Shown here: positions 34,688-43,557 of the stretch, one piece after another | Layout of the letters: every line of letters begins with the position of its first letter | Position numbering within the stretch: the stretch's first letter is position 1 | The notes under the pieces: model-generated | Database searches by the model: none | Told to the model about the DNA's origin: nothing | Seen by the model: the letters and a program-made list of their open reading frames with translations, nothing else | From: an uncultured Devosia sp. | Lineage (GTDB): Bacteria; Pseudomonadota; Alphaproteobacteria; Rhizobiales; Devosiaceae | Assembly: GCF_963517015.1 (NCBI RefSeq) | Contig: NZ_CAUQDV010000001.1 | Location: 496,001-560,000 of the forward strand | Direction: 5' to 3' | Length of the DNA stretch: 64,000 nucleotides | Program-made: the position numbers and the translations under genes

Positions 34688-35569
34688 GTGCCGATTGAAC
34701 CTTATTCGTTAGAACATCTGGACGAGCAGGCCACATACAAGGCTCCGTCCAAATCCTGTGACGCGCATTTCCATGTCTTCGGAGACCGGGGCAAGTATCC
34801 TTTCGGCACCGATGACATCCGATACGAGCCGCCTGTGGTCTCCATCGCCGACTTGAAAAAGATCACCGACAAGCTTGGGATCGACCGCTTCGTATTCGTG
34901 CAGCCAAGCTGCTATGGCTTCGACAACTCATGCCAGTTGGATGCAGTCCTCGAGCTGGGGTTGGACAGCGCTCGTGCTGTTATCGACATGCATGAGGATA
35001 CTCCCGACAAGGAGCTCGAGAGGCTTCATAGTTTAGGGACGCGCGGCGTCAGGATCAATGTGAACCCGATCCGCAAACCAACGCCTGGCCTCATGGATGA
35101 GATGTTGCCAAGGATCAAGAAGATAGAGGCGAGGTGCGCGGCAATCTGCTGGCATCTCGATTTTCTGTTCCCAGATTGGTTGTCAGCGGAATTCATTCCT
35201 GAGTTCGAGAAGCTCAAGGTCCCGTACAGCATCGCTCACCTGGGAATGAACAGTGGTGAAAATGGCCCAGACGCACCTGGTTTCAAAAGACTGCTGGAGT
35301 TGGCTGCTGCGAACGATAACTGCTGGCTCAAGCTGACTGCGGCCTACCGCATCTCCAAAAAGGCAGACTATTCCGACGTCGTCGATATGGCCCAAGCGGC
35401 TGTCTCAACATGTCCGTCGCGGATTCTCTGGGGCAGCGACTTCCCACACGTTTCGTTCACCCAGCACAGCACCGTAAAACTGTTCGACCTCCTCAAGCGC
35501 ATCGCACCGGATGAGGCAATCCGGAACCGCATCCTTGTCGACAATCCCGAACGGTTCTATGGCTTTTGA
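34688..35569 (+). CDS. Amidohydrolase family protein (COG3618/LigI-like lactonase)
   Basis: A 293-aa TIM-barrel hydrolase. The GTG at 34688 with GGAAGAG upstream is taken as the start; a TTG at 34673 is less likely. The metal or active-site motif near the N-terminus is SCDAHFHVFG. Later barrel residues include ICWHLDFLFPD, IAHLGMNSG and ILWGSDFPHVSF with a conserved Asp. Family members hydrolyse lactones, such as 2-pyrone-4,6-dicarboxylate (LigI), L-fuconolactone and rhamnonolactone. The sequence suggests ring-opening of a lactone in this pathway, but which one is not visible. Confidence 0.85.
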   Translation: MPIEPYSLEHLDEQATYKAPSKSCDAHFHVFGDRGKYPFGTDDIRYEPPVVSIADLKKITDKLGIDRFVFVQPSCYGFDNSCQLDAVLELGLDSARAVIDMHEDTPDKELERLHSLGTRGVRINVNPIRKPTPGLMDEMLPRIKKIEARCAAICWHLDFLFPDWLSAEFIPEFEKLKVPYSIAHLGMNSGENGPDAPGFKRLLELAAANDNCWLKLTAAYRISKKADYSDVVDMAQAAVSTCPSRILWGSDFPHVSFTQHSTVKLFDLLKRIAPDEAIRNRILVDNPERFYGF

Positions 35570-35592
35570 GCAATTCAGCGGCGCTCGATAGC

Positions 35593-36243
35593 ATGGTCGA
35601 CGTCGTCGTTTGGGGGCGTCGCAACTCTTCCAACGTACAAGCCGTCATGTGGTGCTTGGAAGAGCTCGGGCTGAGCTCCATACGCTTCGACGTAGGTCAT
35701 CGATATGGTGGCACGGACACAGAAGAATTTGGGCGCTTAAACCCCAATCGAACCGTGCCGGTCATCCGGCATCAGCAGGTCACAATATGGGAAACCGGGG
35801 CTATCCTCCGGTTTCTGTCGTCCCTGCACGGCAGCGATACGTTCTGGCCCAAGGACTACCATAGACGAGCGGTGGTCGATCAATGGGCGGAATGGTCTAA
35901 GATCAACTTCGGCCCGGCTTTTTCCAAGCCCGTTTTCTTGCAGACCATTGCAGTGCGCCAGGATGTGCGAAACCAGGTGGCGTATGCTGGTGCCATCTCC
36001 CGTATGGACGACCTCCTTGATATCGCCGAGGACAAGCTGACCAAGGACCGATTTCTCGCCGGGCCCGAGTTCACGCTCGCAGATATCCAGTTCGGTCACT
36101 TGCTGTACCGCTATTTCGATATCGCGATCGAGCGAAAAACGCGCCCGGCCCTACATGATTATTACGAAGGCTTGCTTGGGCGCCAAGCATTCAAGCAACA
36201 TGTGGTCGTGCCCTATGACGACCTGATCCCCACGGCATCGTAG
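35593..36243 (+). CDS. Glutathione S-transferase
   Basis: A 216-aa cytosolic GST from the ATG at 35593; a TTG at 35566 overlapping the previous stop would add nine residues. The N-terminal thioredoxin-like domain starts VDVVVWGRRNSSNVQAVMWC, with the Ser/Asn pair in the usual catalytic position and the cis-Pro/Glu-Thr signature NRTVPVIRHQ and IWETGAILRFL. The C-terminal all-helical domain has the FLAGPEFTLADIQFG motif. In degradation clusters, GSTs may cleave ethers, isomerise ring-fission products or detoxify quinones; the role here is open. Confidence 0.88.
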   Translation: MVDVVVWGRRNSSNVQAVMWCLEELGLSSIRFDVGHRYGGTDTEEFGRLNPNRTVPVIRHQQVTIWETGAILRFLSSLHGSDTFWPKDYHRRAVVDQWAEWSKINFGPAFSKPVFLQTIAVRQDVRNQVAYAGAISRMDDLLDIAEDKLTKDRFLAGPEFTLADIQFGHLLYRYFDIAIERKTRPALHDYYEGLLGRQAFKQHVVVPYDDLIPTAS

Positions 36244-36424
36244 TCAGGTCCGCTGCGGTCGACTGCCAACAGGCCACTGATGACCTAGGTTGGTCATAAC
36301 AAACAATAATCATCCACACTCTTTCGGTTATTGGCAGCCTCCTAGTTGGCCGGATAGCCTGTGTCCCTAGTCGGAAGCCGAAAAGCATAAAGCGTGGTTT
36401 CTTGCGTACGGAGGGAAGCATCCA

Positions 36425-37924
36425 ATGAATGTCCACACGCCACAGCCTCGCGTTTCTGAGAAGGTTCAGGCCTTCCTTGCAAAGCCACACAAGCTGCTCA
36501 TCGGCGGCAAATGGGTGGATGCAGTTTCTGGTCGCCAGTTCGAAGTCGAGGACCCTGCTACAGGTGCCATTATCGCCAAAGTGGCCGAGGGTGATCAGCA
36601 GGATGTCGATCTCGCCGTCAAGGCGGCACGACAGGCCTTCGAGAAAGGCCCCTGGGCAACGATGCTCCCAGCAGAGCGTCAGCGCATCATCCTGCGCCTG
36701 GCCGATTTGATCGAAGAGAATGGCGAGGAACTCGCGGAGCTGGAGTCGCTCGACACCGGCAAGCCGATCGCCAATGCTCGCGCCTCGGATATCCCCGATA
36801 CAGTTTCCATGTTCCGATATATGGCTGGATGGCCGCTGCGCCTGAACGGTGAGACCATTCCGATCTCGGAGGCCGGCGACTGGCACGCCTATACCGTTCG
36901 CGAGCCGGTCGGAGTGGTCGGCCAGATCATTCCCTGGAACTTTCCGCTCCTGATGGCTTCCTGGAAGGTGGCGCCAGCGTTGGCGGCCGGTTGCACCATT
37001 GTCCTGAAGCCCGCGGAACAAACTCCTCTAACCGCCCTGCGACTGGGAGAGTTGGTGTCCGAGGCTGGTTTCCCAGACGGTGTCGTCAATATAATCTCCG
37101 GCTTCGGCAAAACTGCCGGCGCAGCGCTGAGCGCCCATATGGACGTCGACAAGATCGCCTTCACCGGTTCTACCGAGACGGGTCGAGCGATCGTTCGTGC
37201 CGCTACCGGCAATCTGAAGCGTGTGTCGCTGGAGTTGGGTGGGAAGTCACCCGCATTCGTGTTCCCGGATGCCGACCTGACGATCGCGGTCCCAGGCATC
37301 GCGAACGCCATTTTCTACAACTCCGGCCAGGGTTGCACCGTCGCGTCCCGAGTTTTCGTCCACGAAGAGATCTTCGAGGATTTCTCGCGGGAGCTCGCTG
37401 CCTTCGCCAACAACCTCAAGATCGGGCATGGGCTCGATGGCGCCACTCAAATCGGGCCGCTCGTATCGAAGGTCCAGTTCGACAAGGTCAAGGGTTACAT
37501 CAATTCTGGCCTCAGCGAGGGTGCTTCCCTGCTGACCGGCGGGGCACTGGAGGACTCGGACGGATACTTCGTCGCGCCCACCATTCTCACCGATACCAAC
37601 AGGGACATGAAGGTCGTCCGGGAGGAGATCTTCGGTCCTGTGATGTGCCTGCAAATGTTCAGCGGCGACGACTTCGATGAGATCGCGAAGATCGCCAACG
37701 ATACCGAGTATGGACTGCATGCCAGCATCTGGACCCGTGATCTGAAGACCGCTCACGTCCTGGCGCGCAAGATCCGTGCCGGCGGGATCTGCATCAATGC
37801 GCATAACTACGGCAATCCCGCTCTTCCCTTCGGCGGCTTCAAGCAGTCGGGTTGGGGACGAGAAATGGGCAAGGAAGTTATCGAGCACTACACCGAAACA
37901 AAATCCATAGCGATGAAGCTCTAA
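36425..37924 (+). CDS. Aldehyde dehydrogenase family protein (2), betaine-aldehyde-dehydrogenase-like
   Basis: A 499-aa enzyme with SD GGAGGG. Motifs: PWNFPLLMASWKVAPALAAG, FTGSTETGRAI, catalytic Glu in VSLELGGKSPAFV and nucleophile Cys in NSGQGCTVASR. It is only moderately similar to the ALDH at 33114, so the two probably act on different aldehydes. It follows the GST gene by 181 bp and is followed at 21 bp by the ribose-type binding-protein gene, so it may share a transcript with the sugar ABC operon. Confidence 0.92.
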   Translation: MNVHTPQPRVSEKVQAFLAKPHKLLIGGKWVDAVSGRQFEVEDPATGAIIAKVAEGDQQDVDLAVKAARQAFEKGPWATMLPAERQRIILRLADLIEENGEELAELESLDTGKPIANARASDIPDTVSMFRYMAGWPLRLNGETIPISEAGDWHAYTVREPVGVVGQIIPWNFPLLMASWKVAPALAAGCTIVLKPAEQTPLTALRLGELVSEAGFPDGVVNIISGFGKTAGAALSAHMDVDKIAFTGSTETGRAIVRAATGNLKRVSLELGGKSPAFVFPDADLTIAVPGIANAIFYNSGQGCTVASRVFVHEEIFEDFSRELAAFANNLKIGHGLDGATQIGPLVSKVQFDKVKGYINSGLSEGASLLTGGALEDSDGYFVAPTILTDTNRDMKVVREEIFGPVMCLQMFSGDDFDEIAKIANDTEYGLHASIWTRDLKTAHVLARKIRAGGICINAHNYGNPALPFGGFKQSGWGREMGKEVIEHYTETKSIAMKL

Positions 37925-37944
37925 GCAGCTCTGGGAGGAGCAAT

Positions 37945-39036
37945 ATGTCTGAGAAAACTGAAGAGACGATCGCGATCGAATCCAAGCGGTTCTGGTCGAG
38001 ACGAAATGTTATCGGAGCGATGGCGGCAGCGGCATCAGCTGCTGCCCTGGTAGGTCACGCGACCGCCGCCACGGCCACTGCAACCGATTTTCCAGAATTC
38101 GAGAACACCGGAAAGAAATTCCGCGTCGGCGTTCCAATGAACTACGGCCCGCAGAACCAGCCTTGGCGGCGCGGCATCTGGCAGGTCGCCAAGGTTATCG
38201 AAGAGGCGGGCGGCGAAGTCGTGGCGCTACGCGGCGTCCCGAGCAAAGAAAGCGAGCAGGACGCTTTCCGCCAGTTGATGGATCGTGGCATCGATGTCCT
38301 CGTTCTTGGCAGTCTCTCCAACGAGTCCGAGACATCGTACATTGTCGACGAGGCTCGCAGCCGAAACATCAAGACGGTTGGCTTTGCAGTCTACGCCAAG
38401 CAATCGCCAAATGTCGTTGAGGACGCATTCGCAACCTCGCTTCTGCTCGGCAATTGGCTCGCGGACCGGTTCCAGCGCGAAGGCGTCTTTGCGCAGACCG
38501 CAAACAACCGCGGATACTATGCCGGTTTCGATATGCAGACCGACATGCTTGCCCTGATGATGACCTATCAGACCCGCATGAAGATGCTTCCGTTCCTCCC
38601 GGGTGGAACCGGCACGGAAGACGAAATTTCCAAGGCTCGCGAGAACACGATCGCTCTGCTGCAATCGAATCCAGATCCGGCTAGCATCACCGCCATCTCG
38701 TCCTGGTGGTGGCCGCTCACTCTGGGAACCGTCCAGGCTCTGCGCCAGATGGACCGCAAACTGGTCGTGACGAACCACAACTTCCACGACCAGCTGCTCT
38801 CCGAAATGGCTCGTCCCGACAGCCCGATCGAGTTCACGACCAGCCCACCGTTCGACATCCTCGGCGAACGCGTCGGCAAGCTTGCCGTCGCACTCGGTCA
38901 GGGCCACGATGTGCCGAACGAAACCTTCTTCATCCCGGTCGATACGGCAACGAAAGAAACTGCCGAAGCTCGTCGCGTGGAGTTGCTCGAGAAGGACAAC
39001 CAGGCAGTCGAATTCCTCAAGAAGTTTGGCGGCTGA
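37945..39036 (+). CDS. ABC transporter sugar-type substrate-binding protein with Tat-like signal
   Basis: A 363-aa periplasmic-binding-protein type 1 protein from the ATG at 37945 (SD GGGAGGAG). The leader holds SRRNVIGAMAAAASAAALVG, a twin-arginine-like signal ending near ATA. The mature fold is RbsB-like (FRVGVPMNYGPQNQPWRRGI, then DVLVLGSLSNESETSYIVDE). It precedes a permease and a double-domain ATPase, the standard ribose/galactose-type importer. Given the surrounding oxidoreductases, the ligand need not be a simple sugar. Confidence 0.88.
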   Translation: MSEKTEETIAIESKRFWSRRNVIGAMAAAASAAALVGHATAATATATDFPEFENTGKKFRVGVPMNYGPQNQPWRRGIWQVAKVIEEAGGEVVALRGVPSKESEQDAFRQLMDRGIDVLVLGSLSNESETSYIVDEARSRNIKTVGFAVYAKQSPNVVEDAFATSLLLGNWLADRFQREGVFAQTANNRGYYAGFDMQTDMLALMMTYQTRMKMLPFLPGGTGTEDEISKARENTIALLQSNPDPASITAISSWWWPLTLGTVQALRQMDRKLVVTNHNFHDQLLSEMARPDSPIEFTTSPPFDILGERVGKLAVALGQGHDVPNETFFIPVDTATKETAEARRVELLEKDNQAVEFLKKFGG

Positions 39037-39067
39037 GCCGCTAGGACGAAATCGAAAGACCTAAGTC

Positions 39068-40069
39068 ATGTCCATCTCTCAAAGCATCTCGGGTGCCCAG
39101 TCGACTTCTAAGCGTAGGCCTTTCATGGCCATCGCCAAGAAGTGGGGCACCGTGGCTGTGATCGTCGCCGTTGGCGTGCTGTTCTCGCTGCTGTCGCCGT
39201 ATTTCCTCACAGTCTCCAGCTTCAACAACATACTTTTCTCCATGGTGGTGAGCTGCTTGGTCGCCATTGGGCTGACCTATGTCATTTCGGTGGGTAGTTT
39301 CGACCTGTCCGTGGGCATGGTCGTCACGACGGGTTCGATCGTGACGGCGCTGTGCATTCCCATCCTGGGGCCGATCGGCGGTATCCTGGCGGCTCTGGCC
39401 GCCGGGGTATGCGTGGGTCTGATCAACGGTTTCCTGGTAACGTACGCCAGGCTCTCGGGCATCGTGACCACGCTCGGCGTGATGTTCGTTCTTGGCGGCG
39501 TGAATCAGTTCCTGACAAGCGGATACCAGGTGCCCGTCGACTACAGCGAGGCGGGCTTCCTGTTCCTGGGTCAAGGACGGCTCGGCTTCGTGGCGATGCC
39601 GGTGGTGATCCTGATCGTCGTAGCCGTTCTGGCGTATCTGCTCTCCACAAAGACACGCGTGGGTCATTACATCGAGGCGGTGGGCGACAACCCGGTGGCG
39701 TCATACTATTCGGGCATCCGCGTGACCAAATGGGTGATCGTTTCCTTCGTGCTCTCTGCTGCGTTCGCGGCGATGGGCGGCGTCCTGCTGACCTCGATAT
39801 CGTCGTCCGCGCAACCGGTCGGTGGCGAGGGCTACCTCCTTTCCTCATTTGCGGCGATCTATCTCGGCTCCACGATCCTCGGCAAGGGGAAGCCCCACAT
39901 CCTCGGCACCGTCCTGGGCGTATTCTTCTTGTTCATGGTCAGCTCAGGCATGAGCATGGTCGGGATACCGTTCGCGGCGCGACAGCTGTTCAACGGCATC
40001 GTGCTCATCGTGGCTGTCGGTACCAACGCGCTTCTCAACCGAGAAGAGCTGCACCTCAAGTTCATCTAA
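39068..40069 (+). CDS. ABC transporter permease, ribose/galactose type
   Basis: A 333-aa inner-membrane protein of the BPD_transp_2 family with about nine to ten hydrophobic helices, including VSCLVAIGLTYVISVGSFDL, which is the hallmark first conserved segment. Conserved residues follow in TKTRVGHYIEAVGDNPVASY. It lies 31 bp after the binding-protein gene and nearly abuts the ATPase gene. Confidence 0.92.
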   Translation: MSISQSISGAQSTSKRRPFMAIAKKWGTVAVIVAVGVLFSLLSPYFLTVSSFNNILFSMVVSCLVAIGLTYVISVGSFDLSVGMVVTTGSIVTALCIPILGPIGGILAALAAGVCVGLINGFLVTYARLSGIVTTLGVMFVLGGVNQFLTSGYQVPVDYSEAGFLFLGQGRLGFVAMPVVILIVVAVLAYLLSTKTRVGHYIEAVGDNPVASYYSGIRVTKWVIVSFVLSAAFAAMGGVLLTSISSSAQPVGGEGYLLSSFAAIYLGSTILGKGKPHILGTVLGVFFLFMVSSGMSMVGIPFAARQLFNGIVLIVAVGTNALLNREELHLKFI

Positions 40070-40079
40070 GGTGGGCATC

Positions 40080-41588
40080 GTGACGGCACCAGTGCTGGAA
40101 TTCGTGAACATCAGGAAGTCGTTCTTCGGAATAGAAGTCCTGAAAGGCATCAACCTCGGCTTCGAGAGCGGCGAGGTCCATGGCATCCTCGGTCAGAACG
40201 GCGCGGGTAAATCCACGCTGATCAAAATCCTGACCGGTGTCTATGGACACAGTGGCGGCCAGATCAAGCTCAACGGCGAGGCCGTTGAACTCAGTGATCC
40301 GCTCCATGCCAACAAGCTCGGGATCGGCGCCGTGCATCAAGAGCCCGAACTCGTGCGGGGGTTCAACGTCGCTCAGAACATCGTCCTGGGCAACGAGCCA
40401 AACGGGGTCTTCATCTCACGCTCGGCCATCTTGGCACAGGGCCGGGCGATCCTCGAGGAAATGGGAATAGACCTCGACCCGGCAGCGCCGGCGTCCAGCC
40501 TGTCCGCTGCCGAGTCACAGTTGGTGATGCTCGCAACCTTGCTGCACCGCAAGTACCGCGTGGTGGTCCTGGACGAACCAACGGCGCGTCTATCGATAAA
40601 GGAAACCCAAGTCCTCTTCGAGATCGTGGAGCGCTTCAAGAAAAGGGGTGTCACGATCCTCTACATCTCGCATCGCCTCAACGAGATCCAGGAGTTGTGC
40701 GACCGTGCCACAGTGCTGCGAGACGGCGTCGTCACGGGCACTCTCGCGAAGGAAGAAATCAATGAGGAGATCGTCACGCGACTTATGATCGATCGGAACA
40801 GCTCAGATCTTGTTGTCGAGAACCCGGGACACAAGACGGATGAGGTGGCCCTCGAGCTGCAGCATGTATCGACGGGTCGTTTGCAGCCGATCAGCTTCAA
40901 GATCCACAAAGGTGAAGTCTTAGGCCTCATTGGACCGGTTGGCAGTGGTGTCGAGCAGATCGAGCGATGCCTGGGTGGACTGACGAAATACGCCGGCGAC
41001 ATCTTAATCAATGGCAAGGTCGCCAAGATATCGAGCCCCGTCGCCGCCCTCTCTGCAGGGATCGCGCTCATACCGGAAGAACGCCGCAAGAAGGCCATCT
41101 TCCCGAATATGACGGCTGCCGAGAATATCTCGATGCCCGTGCTGCACAAACTATCTAGGTTTGGTTTCGTCACAGGCTCCAGCATTATCAAGAATGCCGC
41201 GAGCATCATAAACGAACTCCAGATCATTCCACGCAATCCTGGGATTCCGATCCGATATTTTTCGGGCGGCAATCAACAGAAGGCTGTCGTCGGCAAGTGG
41301 ATGCAGGAGCGGTCGGACATCTACGTGTTCGTCGAGCCCACTGCCGGCGTCGACGTCGGTGCGATCGAGGGCATCTATAGGCTCATTCTATCGCTAGCGA
41401 GCAGTGGCGCTGCCGTCGTGCTCGTATCGACGTCGGTGAAAGAAATCCTGTCTCTGTCGGAGACGGTCGGCGTGGTCCACCATGGTGTTCTTACCAAGCT
41501 CGCACCTCGCTCCGAATTCACCAGCGACAGTCTTCTGGCACTGTCGATGGCCCCAACGAAGGCAGAGCCAAAACCAGCTGCCGCCTGA
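40080..41588 (+). CDS. ABC transporter double ATPase, ribose/galactose type
   Basis: A 502-aa RbsA/MglA-like protein. The GTG at 40080 with AAGGTGG upstream is preferred over the GTG at 40071. The first ABC domain has Walker A GQNGAGKST and Walker B VVVLDEPTARLS; its signature is the degenerate LSAAESQ. The second domain has the usual degenerate Walker A (GPVGSGVEQ) but the signature FSGGNQQK. Its Walker B reads YVFVEPTAGVD, in which Val replaces the expected Asp. It completes the importer and is followed at 18 bp by the Zn-alcohol dehydrogenase gene. Confidence 0.9.
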   Translation: MTAPVLEFVNIRKSFFGIEVLKGINLGFESGEVHGILGQNGAGKSTLIKILTGVYGHSGGQIKLNGEAVELSDPLHANKLGIGAVHQEPELVRGFNVAQNIVLGNEPNGVFISRSAILAQGRAILEEMGIDLDPAAPASSLSAAESQLVMLATLLHRKYRVVVLDEPTARLSIKETQVLFEIVERFKKRGVTILYISHRLNEIQELCDRATVLRDGVVTGTLAKEEINEEIVTRLMIDRNSSDLVVENPGHKTDEVALELQHVSTGRLQPISFKIHKGEVLGLIGPVGSGVEQIERCLGGLTKYAGDILINGKVAKISSPVAALSAGIALIPEERRKKAIFPNMTAAENISMPVLHKLSRFGFVTGSSIIKNAASIINELQIIPRNPGIPIRYFSGGNQQKAVVGKWMQERSDIYVFVEPTAGVDVGAIEGIYRLILSLASSGAAVVLVSTSVKEILSLSETVGVVHHGVLTKLAPRSEFTSDSLLALSMAPTKAEPKPAAA

Positions 41589-41606
41589 ATCCGAACTGGA
41601 GGAACT

Positions 41607-42680
41607 ATGACTTTTACTTTGCCCAAGACCATGCGCGCCGTCGTCATGACAGCGCCAAAGCAGCCGCTGGAAGTGCAGACAGTACCATTGCCGGAGATCG
41701 ACGCGGACGATGTGATCGTGAAGATCAATGCCTCGGGCGTCTGCCGCAGCGACTGGCATTTTTGGAATGGCGATTGGGAGATGCAGGTGCCGATCGTTCT
41801 TGGTCACGAGATCGGCGGCACTGTCGTAGCCGTGGGCTCTGGGGTCAAGCAGACCAAGGTTGGGGACAGGGTTTCCATTCCATTCAACCTGGCTTGTGGT
41901 CATTGTCCCTACTGCCACCACGGCGAGCAGAATCTCTGCGACAACATGATCACACCAATCCTGACCAAGGGCGGTGGTGGCTGGGCCGAATACTCGCGCG
42001 TCCCGAATGCTGACCTGAATTGCATCAAGCTCCCTGACGAGGTCGACGAGCTTTCGGCCGCCGCTCTTGGCTGCCGTTACATGACCGCCTGGCATGGTGT
42101 GCGGGATCGGGCGGCACTGAAAGCGGGCGAGACCGTGGTCGTGATGGGATGCGGTGGCGTTGGCCTCGCAGCCATCGAAATCTGCGTCGCCTTGGGCGGC
42201 CGCGTCATCGCGGTGGACATCAGCGACGACAAGCTGGCCTACGCTCGGTCGCTCGGCGCCAGCGGTACCGTGAATGCGCGTTCGTTGAACGAGATCCAGG
42301 TGGCCGAGACAATCAAAGAACTGTCCGGCGGCCGAGGTCCACATCTTGCAGTGGACGCACTCGGCGGCAGCCGAACCTCACTTCCAGCCCTGCTTTCGCT
42401 GCGAAAGGGTGGGCGCATCCTCCAGATCGGTCTTACGGGTAGCGAGGACAACGGGAAGATCAATTTCCCTGTCGACCACCTGGTTCTCAATGAGCTTTCA
42501 CTCGTTGGCAGCTTGGGCAATCCCCACTCCAGCTTTCCCGACCTGCTGGGCTTGGTCGCGGCAAAGCGGCTGAAGCCAAGTGCATTGGTGACCCGCAAGA
42601 TTGGCCTTGAGGACGTGAATTCTGTTCTCAATGAGATGAGTGGATTCAACACTAGCGGCTACGTCGTCATCGCAGCATAG
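41607..42680 (+). CDS. Zinc-dependent alcohol dehydrogenase
   Basis: A 357-aa MDR enzyme with SD GGAGG. Catalytic-zinc Cys in SGVCRSDWHFW with GHEIGG; structural-zinc cysteines in CGHCPYCHHGEQNLC; Rossmann motif GCGGVGLAAIEIC. It is cytosolic, without leader, unlike the dehydrogenase at 3001. It is the last gene of the plus-strand run starting at 36425 and is followed by a strong terminator. It presumably interconverts an alcohol and aldehyde of the imported compound with NAD(H). Confidence 0.92.
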   Translation: MTFTLPKTMRAVVMTAPKQPLEVQTVPLPEIDADDVIVKINASGVCRSDWHFWNGDWEMQVPIVLGHEIGGTVVAVGSGVKQTKVGDRVSIPFNLACGHCPYCHHGEQNLCDNMITPILTKGGGGWAEYSRVPNADLNCIKLPDEVDELSAAALGCRYMTAWHGVRDRAALKAGETVVVMGCGGVGLAAIEICVALGGRVIAVDISDDKLAYARSLGASGTVNARSLNEIQVAETIKELSGGRGPHLAVDALGGSRTSLPALLSLRKGGRILQIGLTGSEDNGKINFPVDHLVLNELSLVGSLGNPHSSFPDLLGLVAAKRLKPSALVTRKIGLEDVNSVLNEMSGFNTSGYVVIAA

Positions 42681-42702
42681 CCATTTACCTTCCAGTAAAA
42701 GC

Positions 42703-42739
42703 GATTGGGCCCCGGCAGTTCGACTGCCGGGGCCCAATC
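42703..42739. terminator. Bidirectional terminator with 17-bp stem
   Basis: Perfect stem GATTGGGCCCCGGCAGT / ACTGCCGGGGCCCAATC with a TCG loop, followed by TTT, between the convergent alcohol dehydrogenase and amidohydrolase genes. Confidence 0.88.
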
Positions 42740-42762
42740 TTTAGCGCTCGTCACTCTTCAGT

Positions 42763-43557
42763 TCAGAAGCGATACAACTGCTTCGTCGTTTCGGCGATCG
42801 TCTGGCGGTCTTCTTTCGACGGTACCCATTCCTCGAAACTGGCGACAACCGATGCATATGAAACCCGAGTCTCGTAGTCAGTGAACGGGCAGTCGCTGCC
42901 CCATACAAGATGCGATGGGCCCGCCACCTCCAGCAATTTTTTCGCCAGCGGCATCGGATCGCAACCGATCCGGAAACCCCCAGACAGTTTGCACCAGGTC
43001 CGTCCTGTATCGAAGGCGTTCAACAGATGTTCGAAGCCTTGGGATTGCGCACCGAGCTTGGGGTCGGGACGGCCGAAGTGATCTACGACCAGATTGGCAG
43101 GCGAGCGGGTCAATGCAGGCAAGACCTGAGGCAGTCGCTCCCCTTCGATGTGGAGATGGACATGCCAGTTCAAGTCCGCGATCCGGTGGAAGAGCCTTTG
43201 GTAGTCCGCGCTGTCGAGGTCGGGCAGCTGCTTGGAGCCGCGTAACGACAGCCGCACACCCACTACGCCATCCTGATCCATCTGCCGCAGGACGTAGCGG
43301 TCGATATCCGGCCGAACGATCACCGTGCCGCGCAGACGCCTGTGCTCTGTCAGCACGTCGATCATGTAGTCGTTAAAGGTTCCGAGGAAGCTCGGCGCCG
43401 CAATGCATGCGTTCTCGACGCCATGATCGTCCAAGATGGCCAAGTAGTCGTCGACCTCGAAGTTGGTCTTCGGATAGTGCAGCCCTTCGGGCGACATGGG
43501 CAGGTCGCTCCTGAATATGTGGGCATGCGTGTCAATGAGTGTGTAGTCCCGCTTCAC
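42763..43557 (-). CDS. Amidohydrolase family protein (COG3618-like), second copy
   Basis: A 264-aa TIM-barrel hydrolase with N-terminal HxH motif YTLIDTHAHIF, a middle VHLHIEG, NLVVDHFGRPD, and the C-terminal LVWGSDCPFTDYE with the conserved Asp. It is a distant relative of the amidohydrolase at 34688. Its start overlaps the stop of the Ldh-family gene (ATGA), so the two are translationally coupled. Lactone or related ester hydrolysis is the family expectation; the substrate is not visible. Confidence 0.87.
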   Translation of the reverse strand: MKRDYTLIDTHAHIFRSDLPMSPEGLHYPKTNFEVDDYLAILDDHGVENACIAAPSFLGTFNDYMIDVLTEHRRLRGTVIVRPDIDRYVLRQMDQDGVVGVRLSLRGSKQLPDLDSADYQRLFHRIADLNWHVHLHIEGERLPQVLPALTRSPANLVVDHFGRPDPKLGAQSQGFEHLLNAFDTGRTWCKLSGGFRIGCDPMPLAKKLLEVAGPSHLVWGSDCPFTDYETRVSYASVVASFEEWVPSKEDRQTIAETTKQLYRF

